Origin: Pedobacter sp. Leaf41
Lineage (GTDB): Bacteria; Bacteroidota; Bacteroidia; Sphingobacteriales; Sphingobacteriaceae
Assembly: GCF_001422545.1 (NCBI RefSeq)
Contig: NZ_LMLE01000001.1
Coordinates: 990,127-1,054,126, forward strand
Direction: 5' to 3'
Length of the DNA: 64,000 bases
This document shows, in pieces, positions 17,203 through 27,306 of this stretch. Made by a program: the position numbers and the translations under genes. A model generated the notes under the pieces. The model was not told the DNA's origin and ran no database searches. It saw nothing but the letters and a program-made list of their open reading frames with translations. The stretch's first letter is position 1. Every line of letters begins with the position of its first letter.

Positions 17203-17538
17203 TTACAACTCCTGTGCTAAGTTGACTAGAAATCCCTTTAATTTTTCTAATGAATCAATAATTCTTTGATTCTCTTTAACATCGCCCTTATTATTTTTTA
17301 AATGCTCTTTTGCTCCCTTTAAAGTGAAACCTTTTTCATCAACAAGGTTGAAAATAATCTTTAGGTTTTCAATATCTTCAGGAGTAAATAATCGGTTGCC
17401 TTTTTTGTTTTTTTTGGGTTGAAGAATGTCGAATTCCTTTTCGTAAAAACGGATTTGTGAAGCGTTCACATTAAACATTTCAGTCACTTCACCCATGGTA
17501 TAATACATTTTATTAATCTCTCTTTCTTTATAGGGCAT
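17203..17538 (-). CDS. MerR-family transcriptional regulator
   Basis: 111 residues. The N-terminal winged helix YYTMGEVTEMFNVNASQIRFYEKEFDIL is the MerR DNA-binding domain, followed by the wing KKNKKGNRLFTPEDIENL and a short helical tail. There is no cysteine effector site, so it is not a metal sensor of the classic type. Relatives begin MPYKE..I, which supports the first ATG. It is divergent from alaS with a 115-nt shared spacer. The target is unknown. Confidence 0.88.
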   Translation of the reverse strand: MPYKEREINKMYYTMGEVTEMFNVNASQIRFYEKEFDILQPKKNKKGNRLFTPEDIENLKIIFNLVDEKGFTLKGAKEHLKNNKGDVKENQRIIDSLEKLKGFLVNLAQEL

Positions 17539-17626
17539 AAATTGTGCTTGATTATTAGGGTATTACAACGATTAATTAAAGTATTCAAATGTAGTGCGAT
17601 TTTTCCTTATTAACGCAATAAAATTT

Positions 17627-17634
17627 TAATTTTG
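17627..17634 (+). promoter_or_regulatory. -7 element (TAATTTTG) of alaS
   Basis: Matches TAnnTTTG, 19 nt before the alaS ATG. No clear -33 box is seen. Confidence 0.5.
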
Positions 17635-17653
17635 TTCCTCCAATCCTAAAGTA

Positions 17654-20269
17654 ATGACAGCTAAAGAAATTAGACAAGCCTTCCTAAATTTTTTCGAACA
17701 GAAACAACATCATATCGTTCCATCGGCGCCAATTGTTGTGAAAAACGACCCAACGTTGATGTTTACCAATGCCGGAATGAATCAATTTAAAGATTTGTTT
17801 TTGGGTGAGGCTGCTATTAAATATTCGAGAGTTGCTGATACTCAACGCTGTTTGCGTGTATCTGGAAAACACAACGATTTGGAAGAAGTGGGTATTGATA
17901 CTTATCACCATACCATGTTCGAAATGTTAGGCAACTGGAGTTTTGGCGACTATTTTAAGAAAGATGCAATTGCGTGGAGCTGGGAGTTATTGACTGAAGT
18001 TTACAAAATTCCGAAAGAGAAATTATACGTTACTTATTTTGAGGGTGATGAAAAGGAGGGGTTAGAGAAAGACCAGGAAGCTTATGACCTTTGGAAGCAA
18101 TATGTTGATGAAAGCCATATTTTACCGGGAAATAAAAAAGATAATTTCTGGGAAATGGGCGATACCGGTCCTTGTGGCCCTTGTTCTGAAATCCACGTAG
18201 ACTGCCGTACCGATGAGGAAAAAGCTTTAGTTGATGGTGCCACATTGGTAAATGCCGATCATCCGCAGGTAATCGAAATATGGAATAATGTATTTATGCA
18301 ATTCAACCGTTTAAAAGATGGTTCGTTGCAAAGCTTACCGGCCAAACACGTTGATACCGGAATGGGTTTCGAGCGTTTGGTACGGGTGTTACAGGAGAAA
18401 ACTTCAAATTACGACACTGATGTTTTCCAACCGATGATTCAGTTTATTGCTGATAAATCGGAGATTAAATATGGTGCTGACGAAAAAACTGACATTGCTA
18501 TGCGTGTAATGGCCGATCACATTCGTGCCATCTCGTTTGTAATTGCAGATGGACAGTTGCCATCAAATAACAAAGCAGGTTATGTTATTCGCAGAATTTT
18601 ACGCCGTGCTGTGCGTTATGCCTATACTTTCTTAAACTTTAAAGAGCCATTTTTAAATCAGCTGGTTCCCCTATTGGCCGAACAGTTTAAAGGTGTTTTC
18701 GATGAATTGATTTCACAACAGGATTTCGTTCAGAAGGTTGTGCTGGAAGAAGAGATTTCTTTCTTGAGGACTTTATCCACTGGTATTCAGCGTTTTGAAA
18801 GATATCAGGCAGCCAATAATTTAGTGGAAGGAAATTTCGCTTTCGAATTATCTGATACATTCGGCTTTCCTATCGATTTAACAGAGTTAATGGCGAGGGA
18901 AAAAGGTTGGAGTATTGATTTAGCTGGATATGAGCAAGCGCTTCAAAAACAAAAAGATGATAGTCGTGCTGCTACTGCAATCGATACAAGCGATTGGATT
19001 ATTGTAAATGCAGATGACCAGAGCGAGTTTGTGGGTTACGATGATTTAGAAATTGAAACCGAGATTTTAAAATACCGTAAAGTTAAAGCTAAAGGAAAAG
19101 AGCAATATCAAATTGTTTTGCGCCAGACGCCTTTCTATGCCGAAAGTGGTGGTCAGGTGGGAGATACTGGTCGTTTAGAAGATCATAGTCGCCAGTTTTG
19201 GGTTGATATCACGGATACTAAAAAAGAAAATGGCTTAACGGTACACTTTACAGATTTGCTTCCTGACAACCTGGAAGGTAAATTTTGGGCAGTTGTTGAT
19301 GAAGATAAACGCATTCTTACGGAGGATAATCATTCGGCTACACATTTGTTGCATGCTGCTTTAAAGCAAGTTTTAGGTAAACATGTTAATCAAAAAGGTT
19401 CCTTGGTGAATCCTGATTACCTACGTTTTGATTTTTCTCATTTCGCTAAAGTAACCGATGAAGAATTGGCTCAAATTGAGGTAATTGTGAATCAGAAGAT
19501 CAGACAAAATATTAAATTAAAAGAGCAGCGAAATGTGCCTTATCAAGATGCGATTGAAAGTGGTGTAACTGCGTTGTTCGGTGAAAAATACGGCGATTTC
19601 GTCCGTATGATTACCTTCGATGACCATTTCTCGAAAGAGCTTTGCGGTGGCACACACGTAAAGGCAACAGGTCAAATCGGTTCTTTCAAAATCATTTCTG
19701 AAAGTGCTGTTGCGGCTGGAGTACGAAGAATTGAGGCAATTACTGCAGATAAAGCAGAACAGTATTTCCTTGATCAACGTAAAGAACTTGGCCACTTGAA
19801 AGCATTGCTAAACGGCTCTAAAGACTTATCTGCATCGGTTCAAGCTTTACTTGATGAAAATGCAAGGCTTAAAAAAGAGATCGAAAAATCTACTTTAGAA
19901 CGTGTGGGCGCTTTGAAACACGAAATTGTTCATCACGTCCGTGGAATAAATGGCGTTAACTTAATTGCAAAACACATCGACCTACAAAGTGCCGATGCCA
20001 TAAAAAACCTTGCTTTTTCGTTGAAAGATATGATTGATAATCTGTTTTTAGTTTTCACTACAGAAATTGAAGGAAAACCTGGAATAACGGTAATGCTATC
20101 AGATGATTTGGTGAAAAAAGGAATGAATGCTTCCAATATAGTGCGGGAGCTGGGTAAAGAAATTCAAGGTGGAGGCGGTGGCCAGCCATTTTATGCCACT
20201 GCCGGAGGTAAAAATTCTGCTGGTTTAACAGTGGTTTTAGAAAAAGCTGAAGGATTTATCGCAGGATAG
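17654..20269 (+). CDS. alaS: alanine--tRNA ligase
   Basis: 871 residues, full length. The catalytic class II core has [14 protein letters not shown] and [13 protein letters not shown]. The editing domain has the zinc ligands HSATHLLH and CGGTHV, which also remove Ser or Gly mischarged on tRNA-Ala. The C-terminal DHHA1 domain ends with [14 protein letters not shown]. It has its own promoter and a strong terminator, so it is monocistronic. Confidence 0.98.
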   Translation: MTAKEIRQAFLNFFEQKQHHIVPSAPIVVKNDPTLMFTNAGMNQFKDLFLGEAAIKYSRVADTQRCLRVSGKHNDLEEVGIDTYHHTMFEMLGNWSFGDYFKKDAIAWSWELLTEVYKIPKEKLYVTYFEGDEKEGLEKDQEAYDLWKQYVDESHILPGNKKDNFWEMGDTGPCGPCSEIHVDCRTDEEKALVDGATLVNADHPQVIEIWNNVFMQFNRLKDGSLQSLPAKHVDTGMGFERLVRVLQEKTSNYDTDVFQPMIQFIADKSEIKYGADEKTDIAMRVMADHIRAISFVIADGQLPSNNKAGYVIRRILRRAVRYAYTFLNFKEPFLNQLVPLLAEQFKGVFDELISQQDFVQKVVLEEEISFLRTLSTGIQRFERYQAANNLVEGNFAFELSDTFGFPIDLTELMAREKGWSIDLAGYEQALQKQKDDSRAATAIDTSDWIIVNADDQSEFVGYDDLEIETEILKYRKVKAKGKEQYQIVLRQTPFYAESGGQVGDTGRLEDHSRQFWVDITDTKKENGLTVHFTDLLPDNLEGKFWAVVDEDKRILTEDNHSATHLLHAALKQVLGKHVNQKGSLVNPDYLRFDFSHFAKVTDEELAQIEVIVNQKIRQNIKLKEQRNVPYQDAIESGVTALFGEKYGDFVRMITFDDHFSKELCGGTHVKATGQIGSFKIISESAVAAGVRRIEAITADKAEQYFLDQRKELGHLKALLNGSKDLSASVQALLDENARLKKEIEKSTLERVGALKHEIVHHVRGINGVNLIAKHIDLQSADAIKNLAFSLKDMIDNLFLVFTTEIEGKPGITVMLSDDLVKKGMNASNIVRELGKEIQGGGGGQPFYATAGGKNSAGLTVVLEKAEGFIAG

Positions 20270-20295
20270 ATCGTTTTGATATTTGTTAATAGAGC

Positions 20296-20347
20296 GGAGA
20301 AATCTTAGAATTTGGTTACAAGTTCTAAAGATTTCTCCATTTTTTTG
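20296..20347 (+). terminator. terminator of alaS
   Basis: Stem GGAGAAATCTTAGAA / TTCTAAAGATTTCTCC (one bulged base) with a 12-nt loop is followed by ATTTTTTT. It lies between alaS and convergent queG. Confidence 0.85.
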
Positions 20348-20372
20348 AAAGCCCAATTTTTAATGGGGAAGC

Positions 20373-21305
20373 CTAAGATTGTAAAAAATCTATATTCCTT
20401 TTCAGGCCAACAAGTTTGGTGCGTTTAACAGCCGACCCTTTAAAAACCTTTTTAAAAACTTCATCGGTTATTTCGATAAGATCTTCTTTTGTTAAATCCA
20501 ACAAGCCGTTTTCAGGTTCGAAAGCGGGTTCGTTGTGTACTTTCGAAAACCGGTTCCAGGGGCAAACGTCCTGGCAAATATCACATCCAAATGCCCAATT
20601 GCTCATTTTATCCTTAAACTCAGTAGGGATTTCATTTTTCAACTCTATAGTGAGGTAGGAAATACATTTAGTTCCGTCTACCACTTGCGGAGCAATAATC
20701 GCATCAGTAGGGCAAGCATCTAAGCAACGGGTGCAGGTGCCACAATGATCGGTTTGGAAAGCATGATCATAGTCCAACTCTAAATCGACGATCAACTCTG
20801 CCAAAAAGAAAAAAGACCCTTCTTTTTTGCTGATTAAATTTGAGTTTTTACCAATCCATCCAATACCTGATTTTTTTGCCCAGGCTCGGTCTAAAACCGG
20901 AGCTGAATCTACGAAAGCTCTTCCTGAAACCTCTCCAATATGTTCCTGAATAAATTGCAAAAGTGATTTTAATTTATCTTTTATAACATGATGGTAATCT
21001 TGCCCATAGGCATATTTTGAAATTTTTGGCGCCTCCGGATCTACCTGTTTTTCATCAGTATAATAATTTAACGATAAAGAGATTACTGACTTTGCATCAT
21101 CAACCAGCCGGCGGGGATCAAGACGTTTATCGAAATAGTTTTCCATATATTTCATTTCGCCGTGATGGTTTTGAGCTAACCATTTTTCCAGTCTGGGTGC
21201 TTCTTCTTCTAAAAATTCTGCCTTTGAAATGCCGCAAGACAAAAAACCCAAACGAAGGGCTTCATCTTTAATTTGTTGGCTATATTTTGCAGTATTACTA
21301 AACAC
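20373..21305 (-). CDS. queG: epoxyqueuosine reductase
   Basis: 310 residues from a GTG at 21305. It performs the last step of queuosine tRNA modification, reducing epoxyqueuosine with cobalamin. Two 4Fe-4S motifs are present: [15 protein letters not shown] and the second group CISYL...[13 protein letters not shown]. The DUF1730-type N-terminal half includes VISLSLNYY and [19 protein letters not shown] at 21314 is in frame, but it lies inside the TATCTTTG promoter box, so GTG is preferred. The C-terminal HEAT extension of longer QueG proteins is absent, as in many Bacteroidota. Confidence 0.95.
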   Translation of the reverse strand: MFSNTAKYSQQIKDEALRLGFLSCGISKAEFLEEEAPRLEKWLAQNHHGEMKYMENYFDKRLDPRRLVDDAKSVISLSLNYYTDEKQVDPEAPKISKYAYGQDYHHVIKDKLKSLLQFIQEHIGEVSGRAFVDSAPVLDRAWAKKSGIGWIGKNSNLISKKEGSFFFLAELIVDLELDYDHAFQTDHCGTCTRCLDACPTDAIIAPQVVDGTKCISYLTIELKNEIPTEFKDKMSNWAFGCDICQDVCPWNRFSKVHNEPAFEPENGLLDLTKEDLIEITDEVFKKVFKGSAVKRTKLVGLKRNIDFLQS

Positions 21306-21311
21306 GAAATA

Positions 21312-21319
21312 CAAAGATA
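21312..21319 (-). promoter_or_regulatory. -7 element (TATCTTTG) of queG
   Basis: Ends 6 nt before the GTG start at 21305, predicting a leaderless or very short-leader mRNA. Confidence 0.55.
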
Positions 21320-21441
21320 AGGCTTAGGAAGCAAAACCTTTTTAACAATCACTTGTTCTATTTACAGAAAACTAAATTAATTAATTGCAGTTCTTCAAAA
21401 TTCGATGAATTGGATTAAAAAGAACTTAACTCACAACATAA

Positions 21442-21648
21442 ATGGAAAACATAGATCCAAAACATACGGAATCGGGAGAAGCTCCTAAACCGATAGAACA
21501 AGATTACGAAAATCATAAAGAAGATCCAGGACCAGCACAACCTGCGGTTACAGAGCGTGATGAAAATGGGGCTGGTTCTGTTTTAAAATGGATCATCCCG
21601 ATAGCAGTTATTATCGGATTGATAGTATGGTTTGCAATGAAAAAGTAA
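21442..21648 (+). CDS. small single-pass membrane protein
   Basis: 68 residues. The N-terminal two thirds is hydrophilic, proline- and acid-rich (ESGEAPKPIEQDYENHKEDPGPAQP). The end is one transmembrane helix (WIIPIAVIIGLIVWFAM) closed by two lysines, so the N-terminus would be outside or the protein tail-anchored. No family recognised. A good terminator follows immediately. Confidence 0.72.
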   Translation: MENIDPKHTESGEAPKPIEQDYENHKEDPGPAQPAVTERDENGAGSVLKWIIPIAVIIGLIVWFAMKK

Positions 21649-21669
21649 TTAGCTTTAGATTATAATTGA

Positions 21670-21701
21670 ACGCCGGTTGTTGATGCGACCGGCGTTTTTT
21701 T
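21670..21701 (+). terminator. terminator after the small membrane protein
   Basis: Perfect 8-bp stem ACGCCGGT / ACCGGCGT (21670-21677, 21688-21695) is followed by a run of seven T. Confidence 0.9.
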
Positions 21702-21846
21702 GTTTAAATAACTTCTGGTTTAGGTAACTAGCCCCGACTGGAAGAGATATCCCGATTCATCAAACGATTAATGAGCACCTAAAAATGGGGATTTAGCAAA
21801 AGGCAGGAACAAATTTTATGACCTGCATAAATCTGCGCTTCAAAAA

Positions 21847-23355
21847 CTATTTGAGCAGTTTTACTTGATACAAATCATTGCGTCTATCTTTTAACACTTT
21901 AACTGTTCCATAATGGTGCAATTCGTCAAGAAGATGCAAATCTACATCGACTACCAACACCATTTCTGTGTTTGGAGTGGCCTCGGCCTTAACTGCATTG
22001 GTGGGAAAAGCAAAATCAGAAGGAGTAAAAACGGCAGATTGTGCAAATTGGATATCCATATTGTTCACCTTTGGTAAATTGCCGACGCAGCCCGCAATGG
22101 CAACATAGCATTCATTTTCTATTGCTCTTGCCTGTGCACAATGACGTACCCGTGTATAGCCATTTTGTGTATCGGTTAAGAAAGGTACAAACAAAATCTG
22201 CATGCCTTGATCTGCATAAATGCGGCTTAACTCAGGAAATTCTACATCATAACAAATCAAAATGCCGATTTTACCACAGTCGGTATCAAATACCTGCACC
22301 TTGTCGCCACCAATCATTCCATAATATTTTTGTTCGTTAGGGGTGATGTGAATCTTTCTATATTCATCGATTTTTCCTGTTCTATGGCATAAATAAGTTG
22401 CATTATAAAGTTTTCCTCCGTCAAGTAAGGGCATGCTTCCGGTAATAATATTCACATTGTAGCTTAGTGCATACTCATGCATTCTGTCCACAATCTCTTG
22501 AGTTTTCTCTGCCAGTTTGCGCATGGCTTCAATTTCTGGAAGATGGTTGTAGGGCTGCAACAATGGAGTATTAAACAGCTCCGGGAACATAATGAAATCG
22601 GATTTGTAACCACTTAACGCATCGACAAAAAATTCCACTTGCTCATAAAAAACGTCCATATCTGGAAACAAACGCATTTCCCACTGCACCAAACCTAGGC
22701 GAATGGTCATTGCTGAACGGGCGGAAGCATCGATACCCTGATAATATATGTTGTTCCACTCAATTAACGTTGCATATTCTTTCGATTCCTTATCGCCGGG
22801 AAGATAATTTTTCAATACTTTTCTAACGTGAAAATCATTAGAGATTTGAAAGGTTAGGGTAGGATCATAGATTTCCTTAGCCTTCACTTTGTCAATGTAT
22901 TGCCTCGGCGTTAAAGTTTCTGAATAGGTATGGTAACCAGGAATTCTTCCACCAGCGATAATGCTTTTTAAATTCAAACTTTCGCAAAGTTCTTTACGTG
23001 CTTCATAAAGTCTGCGTCCTAATCTTAAGCCTCTAAATTCAGGATGAACAAATATTTCAATTCCATATAGTGTGTCACCATTAGGATCATGAGTACTAAA
23101 TGAGTAATCTCCGGTAATTAGTTTGTAAGTATGTCTGTCGCCATATTCGTCGTATTCTACAATGATTGAAAGTGAACATGCTACTACTTTATCATCAACA
23201 GCAATACAAAGCTGTCCTTCGGGAAAAATACTGATGAGTTTAGCAATGCTTGATTTTGGCCAGATTGAACCTCCCATACTATCATAAGCTTGTAACATTG
23301 ATTCTTTTAAATCGGCATAATCTTCAAGCGTTAGCTTACGTAATTCGATATTCAT
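21847..23355 (-). CDS. fused GNAT acetyltransferase / nitrilase-family carbon-nitrogen hydrolase
   Basis: 502 residues in two domains. Residues 1-200 form a GNAT fold (EIFVHPEFRGLRLGRRLYEARKELCE is the acetyl-CoA-binding motif A). Residues about 215-500 form a nitrilase-superfamily domain with the triad Glu in FIMFPELFNTP, Lys in YRKIHITPNE and Cys in GILICYDVEFPE. Such fusions are known in bacteria and may acetylate an amine and hydrolyse an amide in one pathway. The substrate is unknown. It is a single gene with no pathway neighbours. Confidence 0.92.
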   Translation of the reverse strand: MNIELRKLTLEDYADLKESMLQAYDSMGGSIWPKSSIAKLISIFPEGQLCIAVDDKVVACSLSIIVEYDEYGDRHTYKLITGDYSFSTHDPNGDTLYGIEIFVHPEFRGLRLGRRLYEARKELCESLNLKSIIAGGRIPGYHTYSETLTPRQYIDKVKAKEIYDPTLTFQISNDFHVRKVLKNYLPGDKESKEYATLIEWNNIYYQGIDASARSAMTIRLGLVQWEMRLFPDMDVFYEQVEFFVDALSGYKSDFIMFPELFNTPLLQPYNHLPEIEAMRKLAEKTQEIVDRMHEYALSYNVNIITGSMPLLDGGKLYNATYLCHRTGKIDEYRKIHITPNEQKYYGMIGGDKVQVFDTDCGKIGILICYDVEFPELSRIYADQGMQILFVPFLTDTQNGYTRVRHCAQARAIENECYVAIAGCVGNLPKVNNMDIQFAQSAVFTPSDFAFPTNAVKAEATPNTEMVLVVDVDLHLLDELHHYGTVKVLKDRRNDLYQVKLLK

Positions 23356-23726
23356 AATTTGTTGGTTTTATAGATAAGGAACAGAAAGATGAGACAAATG
23401 TTCAAATATATTTTAGGTTTTTTAGAAGAATTTAACCTTACGTATTGTAAATGCTATTGTTCATCGGCATTAGGCAATTATTTATTATTAATAACTAGGA
23501 GGATTTCATCAGTTGCCGATAAAGGATTGGAGAATGCCCTATCAATAACATCCAATTCGGTATGGCAATAGAAGATATATTCTTGCTCTCCCCTCGTCAT
23601 TGCGAGTTCTGATTTTTCATCGGGACGTGGCAATCTTTATCAGCGTCGAGCTTGAATAAAATTAGCGCAGTAATATGCTATACTGTTTTAAAAAAGACAT
23701 TAAAACGGCAAGGTAATAAACCTACC
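23356..23726. other. 371-base spacer holding one REP-like element
   Basis: Two 60-residue open frames cross this stretch, but neither has a family motif, signal or good composition, and I treat them as chance. The only structure seen is the repeat at 23594-23645. Confidence 0.6.
23594..23645 (+). repeat. REP-like dispersed repeat, variant copy
   Basis: It begins CTCGTCATTGCGAG, sharing CGTCATTGCGAG with 3567-3578, then TTTTTCATCGG and GTGGCAATCTTTAT, which match the inner segment of the tandem repeat at 3345-3392. It therefore links the two repeat types. Confidence 0.7.
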
Positions 23727-24749
23727 TTAAAACAACTTTCCAGTTTGCCCTGGATAATTCTTTTTCAAGTGTTTGTAGGCGGCTTCTGTTACTTCCCTTC
23801 CTCTAGAGGTACGCATAATGTAACCTTCCTGGATTAAAAAGGGTTCGTAAACCTCTTCAATTGTGCCTTCATCTTCGCCAACTGCAGTAGCTATGGTTTT
23901 TAAACCCACAGGGCCTCCCTTAAATTTATCAATGATCGTAGACAGGATTTTATTATCCATTTCATCTAAACCATGTTCATCAACATTTAAAGCATTTAAG
24001 GCATAGTTCGCAATCTCCGGATCGATATTTCCATTTCCTTTTATTTGTGCAAAATCCCTTGTTCTACGCAAAAGTGCGTTTGCAATACGAGGCGTTCCAC
24101 GACTACGACGAGCAATCTCATAAGCGCCTTCATCATCAATGGGTGTATTAAGAATATCAGAGGAACGAAGCACGATTGTAGTCAAAAGCTTGGCATCATA
24201 ATAAGCCAAACGACAATTAATACCGAAACGAGCACGTAGTGGTGCGGTTAACAAGCCTGAACGGGTAGTTGCTCCAACAAGCGTAAATGGATTCAGCGAT
24301 ATTTGAACGGAACGGGCATTTGGACCAGTTTCGAGCATAATGTCGATTTTAAAATCCTCCATGGCAGAATAGAGATACTCTTCAACCAAAGGTGATAGTC
24401 GATGGATTTCATCGATGAACAGGATATCGCCCGTATCTAAACCGGTTAGCAAACCCGCCAAATCTCCGGGTTTATCCAATACAGGGCCAGAAGTTACCTT
24501 AATGCCGGCACCCATCTCATTGGCAATGATATAAGATAGTGTAGTTTTTCCTAATCCGGGAGGCCCGTGTAATAAAACGTGATCAAGGGCTTCGCCACGA
24601 AGTTTTGCAGCCTGAACAAAAATCCGAAGGTTTTCCATCACTTTTTCTTGCCCGGTAAAATCTTCAAAAGCTTGTGGTCTTAATACACGCTCAATATCTT
24701 TGTCCGTGGGACTTAAGCTGCTTGCATCTGGATCAAGATTTTCGTTCAT
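23727..24749 (-). CDS. ruvB: Holliday junction branch-migration ATPase RuvB
   Basis: 340 residues, normal. It is the hexameric AAA+ motor that drives branch migration with RuvA. The sequence shows Walker [12 protein letters not shown], Walker [11 protein letters not shown], sensor [18 protein letters not shown] with the arginine finger, and a C-terminal winged helix ([15 protein letters not shown]...[13 protein letters not shown]). ruvA is not nearby. A TATATTTG box ends 4 nt before the ATG. Confidence 0.98.
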   Translation of the reverse strand: MNENLDPDASSLSPTDKDIERVLRPQAFEDFTGQEKVMENLRIFVQAAKLRGEALDHVLLHGPPGLGKTTLSYIIANEMGAGIKVTSGPVLDKPGDLAGLLTGLDTGDILFIDEIHRLSPLVEEYLYSAMEDFKIDIMLETGPNARSVQISLNPFTLVGATTRSGLLTAPLRARFGINCRLAYYDAKLLTTIVLRSSDILNTPIDDEGAYEIARRSRGTPRIANALLRRTRDFAQIKGNGNIDPEIANYALNALNVDEHGLDEMDNKILSTIIDKFKGGPVGLKTIATAVGEDEGTIEEVYEPFLIQEGYIMRTSRGREVTEAAYKHLKKNYPGQTGKLF

Positions 24750-24753
24750 ACAG

Positions 24754-24761
24754 CAAATATA
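24754..24761 (-). promoter_or_regulatory. -7 element (TATATTTG) of ruvB
   Basis: Only 4 nt (CTGT) separate the box from the ATG at 24749, predicting a leaderless mRNA. Confidence 0.6.
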
Positions 24762-24786
24762 AAATTAAATGCTAAAAAAATTAGGA

Positions 24787-25677
24787 TTATTTGAATTTTT
24801 CGGCCACCACCAGCTCTTTTGATCCAACTGTATATTTATAAAAACCTTCACCTGATTTTGCACCTTTTTTTCCGGCAACAACCATATTAACCAATAACGG
24901 ACAAGGGGCGTATTTAGGATTTCCAAATCCATCATGAAGAACTTTCAATATTGCTAAACATACGTCTAAACCTATAAAATCTGCTAGTTGCAACGGACCC
25001 ATAGGGTGAGCCATTCCTAATTTCATTACAGTATCGATTTCGTAAACACCGGCAACGCCTTCGTATAAGGTGTATATTGCTTCGTTAATCATCGGCATCA
25101 AAATTCTGTTGGCTACAAAACCCGGATAATCATTTACTTCGACAGGCGTTTTTTCAAGGCTTTTAGAAAGCGACATAATCGTTTGTGTAGTTTCATCGCT
25201 GGTTTGATATCCCCGAATCACTTCAACCAATTTCATCACTGGCACTGGATTCATGAAATGCATACCGATTACTTTATCTCCACGATTGGTAGCTGCAGCG
25301 ATTTTAGTAATTGAAATAGATGATGTGTTGGAAGCTAGGATAGTATTTTCTGGTGCTGCCTCATCCAGATCTTTAAAAATTTGAAGTTTTAATTCTCTAT
25401 TTTCCGTAGCTGCCTCCACTATCAAATCAGCATTTTTAACGCCTTCTTTTATGGCGGTAAAAGTAGAAATGTTCTGGAGCGTTGTTGTTTTTTGATCTTC
25501 AGTAATTAGACCTTTTGCAACCTGTCGGTCTAAGTTTTTAGTAATGGTTTGTATGGCTTGATCGAGGGCTGTCTGATTAATATCTACCAAACTAACCGAG
25601 TAATTAAATTGAGCAAACACATGTGCAATTCCATTGCCCATAGTTCCCGATCCTATAACTGAAATATTTTTAATCAT
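24787..25677 (-). CDS. 3-hydroxybutyryl-CoA dehydrogenase
   Basis: 296 residues. Single-domain 3-hydroxyacyl-CoA dehydrogenase, oxidising 3-hydroxybutyryl-CoA to acetoacetyl-CoA with NAD(P)+ or the reverse. The NAD fold starts at GSGTMGNGIAHVFAQ. The catalytic His lies in GMHFMNPVPVMKLVEVI, with the Glu partner in the same motif. The C-terminal domain has GFVANRILMPMINEA and HPMGPLQLADFIGLDV. No thiolase or crotonase gene adjoins, so pathway direction cannot be inferred. Confidence 0.94.
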   Translation of the reverse strand: MIKNISVIGSGTMGNGIAHVFAQFNYSVSLVDINQTALDQAIQTITKNLDRQVAKGLITEDQKTTTLQNISTFTAIKEGVKNADLIVEAATENRELKLQIFKDLDEAAPENTILASNTSSISITKIAAATNRGDKVIGMHFMNPVPVMKLVEVIRGYQTSDETTQTIMSLSKSLEKTPVEVNDYPGFVANRILMPMINEAIYTLYEGVAGVYEIDTVMKLGMAHPMGPLQLADFIGLDVCLAILKVLHDGFGNPKYAPCPLLVNMVVAGKKGAKSGEGFYKYTVGSKELVVAEKFK

Positions 25678-25948
25678 TAAAATTTTGGTTAGGTGTTGCT
25701 AATAATCTTTTATTTACGAAGTTTCCAAATATATTATTATTTGATGTAAGTGTTGTGGTGGTTTACAAAAGGCTTATTTTTTCCGATACAGATTTTTACC
25801 TCATTTCTGACGAAAATCTGATTGACTGCAAAAACAATTAGGCCTTTCGATTGCTTGATAATGAAAGAAAATAATCGTCAAGTTTTCAGTAATGACGTTT
25901 TTATAAAAGCACTTCCTAGTATCATTTAGGTTAGTTAATGATTAGTTA
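25678..25948. other. spacer with no recognised gene
   Basis: AT-rich, no open frame with family features and no repeat seen. It probably contains the promoter of the dehydrogenase gene close to its start. Confidence 0.5.
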
Positions 25949-25983
25949 AAATAGAGATCTGGCTGGATAGCAGATCTCTATTT
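25945..25983 (-). terminator. terminator of pdxH
   Basis: A 13-bp perfect stem AAATAGAGATCTG / CAGATCTCTATTT (25949-25961, 25971-25983) with a 9-nt loop. On the minus strand it ends with TTTTAA just past the pdxH stop. Confidence 0.85.
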
Positions 25984-25996
25984 ATTTGAAAACACT

Positions 25997-26647
25997 TTAT
26001 GGCGCTAACCTGCTTTTAACCCAGCTACCCTTAACAAGTTCAAAATTAACTCTATCGTGCAACCTGCTTCGGCGACCTTGCCAAAATTCTATCCGAGTCG
26101 GCTTTACAATATAACCACCCCAATGTGCCGGCTTTGCGATACTTTTACCCTCGCTTTTTTCTTTTAGCTCTTCAAACTTTTCTTCTAAAAACTTTCGGTC
26201 AGGAATAACCTGGCTTTGTGGAGAGGCTACCGCACCAATCTGACTGGCCACTGGCCTGGTTACAAAATATTCTTCAGAGGTTTCTTTGTCAAGTTTTTCT
26301 ACTGTGCCTTCAATTCTAACCTGGCGTTCTAAATCTGGCCAAAAGAAAACCAATGCTGCGTAGGGGTTACGTTTTAATTCCTTACCCTTGGCGCTTAGAT
26401 AGTTAGTAAAAAATCTGAAACCATTTTCATCAACGCCTTTCAGTAACACAATCCTGGCATCTGGTCGGCCGGCTTTGTCAGCTGTGGCCAATGTCATCAC
26501 ATTTGGTTCATAAACTTGTGCTTCAACAGCATTTTCAAACCACTTTTGAAATTGCGTAATAGGATTGTTATCTACGTCAGCTTCATCTAACGTGGCGCTT
26601 TTATAATCTTGGCGCAGGTTTTGTAGAAATTCGTTTGTAACTTGCAT
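25997..26647 (-). CDS. pdxH: pyridoxamine 5'-phosphate oxidase
   Basis: 216 residues. FMN enzyme making pyridoxal 5'-phosphate from pyridoxamine or pyridoxine phosphate. Features are PNVMTLATADKAGRPDARIVLLKG (FMN/PLP binding), GFRFFTNYLSAKGKEL and the C-terminal motif RIEFWQGRRSRLHDRV, which holds substrate and FMN. The promoter TTTG-N19-TATTTTTG overlaps the start region of divergent yqgE. Confidence 0.97.
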   Translation of the reverse strand: MQVTNEFLQNLRQDYKSATLDEADVDNNPITQFQKWFENAVEAQVYEPNVMTLATADKAGRPDARIVLLKGVDENGFRFFTNYLSAKGKELKRNPYAALVFFWPDLERQVRIEGTVEKLDKETSEEYFVTRPVASQIGAVASPQSQVIPDRKFLEEKFEELKEKSEGKSIAKPAHWGGYIVKPTRIEFWQGRRSRLHDRVNFELVKGSWVKSRLAP

Positions 26648-26651
26648 AGAA

Positions 26652-26682
26652 CAAAAATAGGCATCTTTTATGGTGCTTCAAA
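26652..26682 (-). promoter_or_regulatory. consensus promoter of pdxH, overlapping yqgE 5' region
   Basis: Minus-strand TTTG (26679-26682), exactly 19 nt, TATTTTTG (26652-26659), then 4 nt to the pdxH ATG. Full match to the Bacteroidota consensus. It makes the yqgE ATGs at 26670 and 26682 overlap this promoter. Confidence 0.75.
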
Positions 26683-26693
26683 TGATTATCGTG

Positions 26694-27257
26694 ATGCTGA
26701 ACAATATAAAACCAAAAACCGGAAGATTATTAATTTCTGAACCCTTTATGGCTGATCCCAATTTCAAACGTTCGGTGGTGTTATTAACCGAGCATGGAGA
26801 AGATGGAACAGTTGGCTATATCTTAAATCAGATGGGAAATTTGCTGGTTAAAGATGTGATTCAAGATTTATGGGATGCCAATAACCACATCTACTTTGGT
26901 GGGCCGGTTGCCGCAGATACTTTGCACTTCATTCACCGGGCTTATGATAAGTTGCAAAGCGGTGAAGAAATTGGCAATGGTATTTATTGGGGAGGAAATT
27001 TTGAAACACTAAAAATTTTAATCAACAACGATGCGATTGACGAAAGCGAGATTAAGTTTTTTATGGGTTACTCAGGTTGGGATGACGGACAGTTAGCAAG
27101 AGAGCTGGAGCAGAATGCCTGGATGGTGAGCGACATCTCACATCCGGAAATTATTTTCGGCAATGATGAAGAAAAACTTTGGAGAGATGTAATCGTAAAC
27201 CTGGGTCCGAAATATGCTCATGTAAGCAATTTTCCTATAGACCCCAGTTTAAATTAA
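26694..27257 (+). CDS. yqgE: YqgE/AlgH family protein
   Basis: 187 residues from the ATG at 26694 (MLNNIKPKTGRLLIS). ATGs at 26670 and 26682 are also in frame and cannot be excluded, but they fall in the divergent pdxH promoter. Family signature: GRLLISEPFMADPNFKRSVVLLTEH, NQMGN, YFGGPV and GYSGWDDGQLARELEQNAW. The family is widespread; its role remains poorly defined (a regulatory name, AlgH, comes from Pseudomonas). Confidence 0.93.
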   Translation: MLNNIKPKTGRLLISEPFMADPNFKRSVVLLTEHGEDGTVGYILNQMGNLLVKDVIQDLWDANNHIYFGGPVAADTLHFIHRAYDKLQSGEEIGNGIYWGGNFETLKILINNDAIDESEIKFFMGYSGWDDGQLARELEQNAWMVSDISHPEIIFGNDEEKLWRDVIVNLGPKYAHVSNFPIDPSLN

Positions 27258-27259
27258 TA

Positions 27260-27298
27260 TTGAGCTTGTCGAAGAATATTAAGCCTCGACAAGCTCAA
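27260..27298. terminator. bidirectional hairpin, 13-bp perfect stem
   Basis: TTGAGCTTGTCGA (27260-27272) pairs perfectly with TCGACAAGCTCAA (27286-27298) around 13 nt, between convergent yqgE and purE. It lacks a long T-run. I recall the TTGAGCTTGTCGA arm as a repeat shared by many Bacteroidota genomes, so it may be a mobile hairpin recruited as terminator. Confidence 0.75.
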
Positions 27299-27306
27299 CC
27301 TAATAT

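Noticed and set aside
23389..23837. Two 60-residue plus-strand frames in the spacer before ruvB
   Set aside because: No signal, family motif or plausible start context; one overlaps the ruvB 3' end and the repeat.
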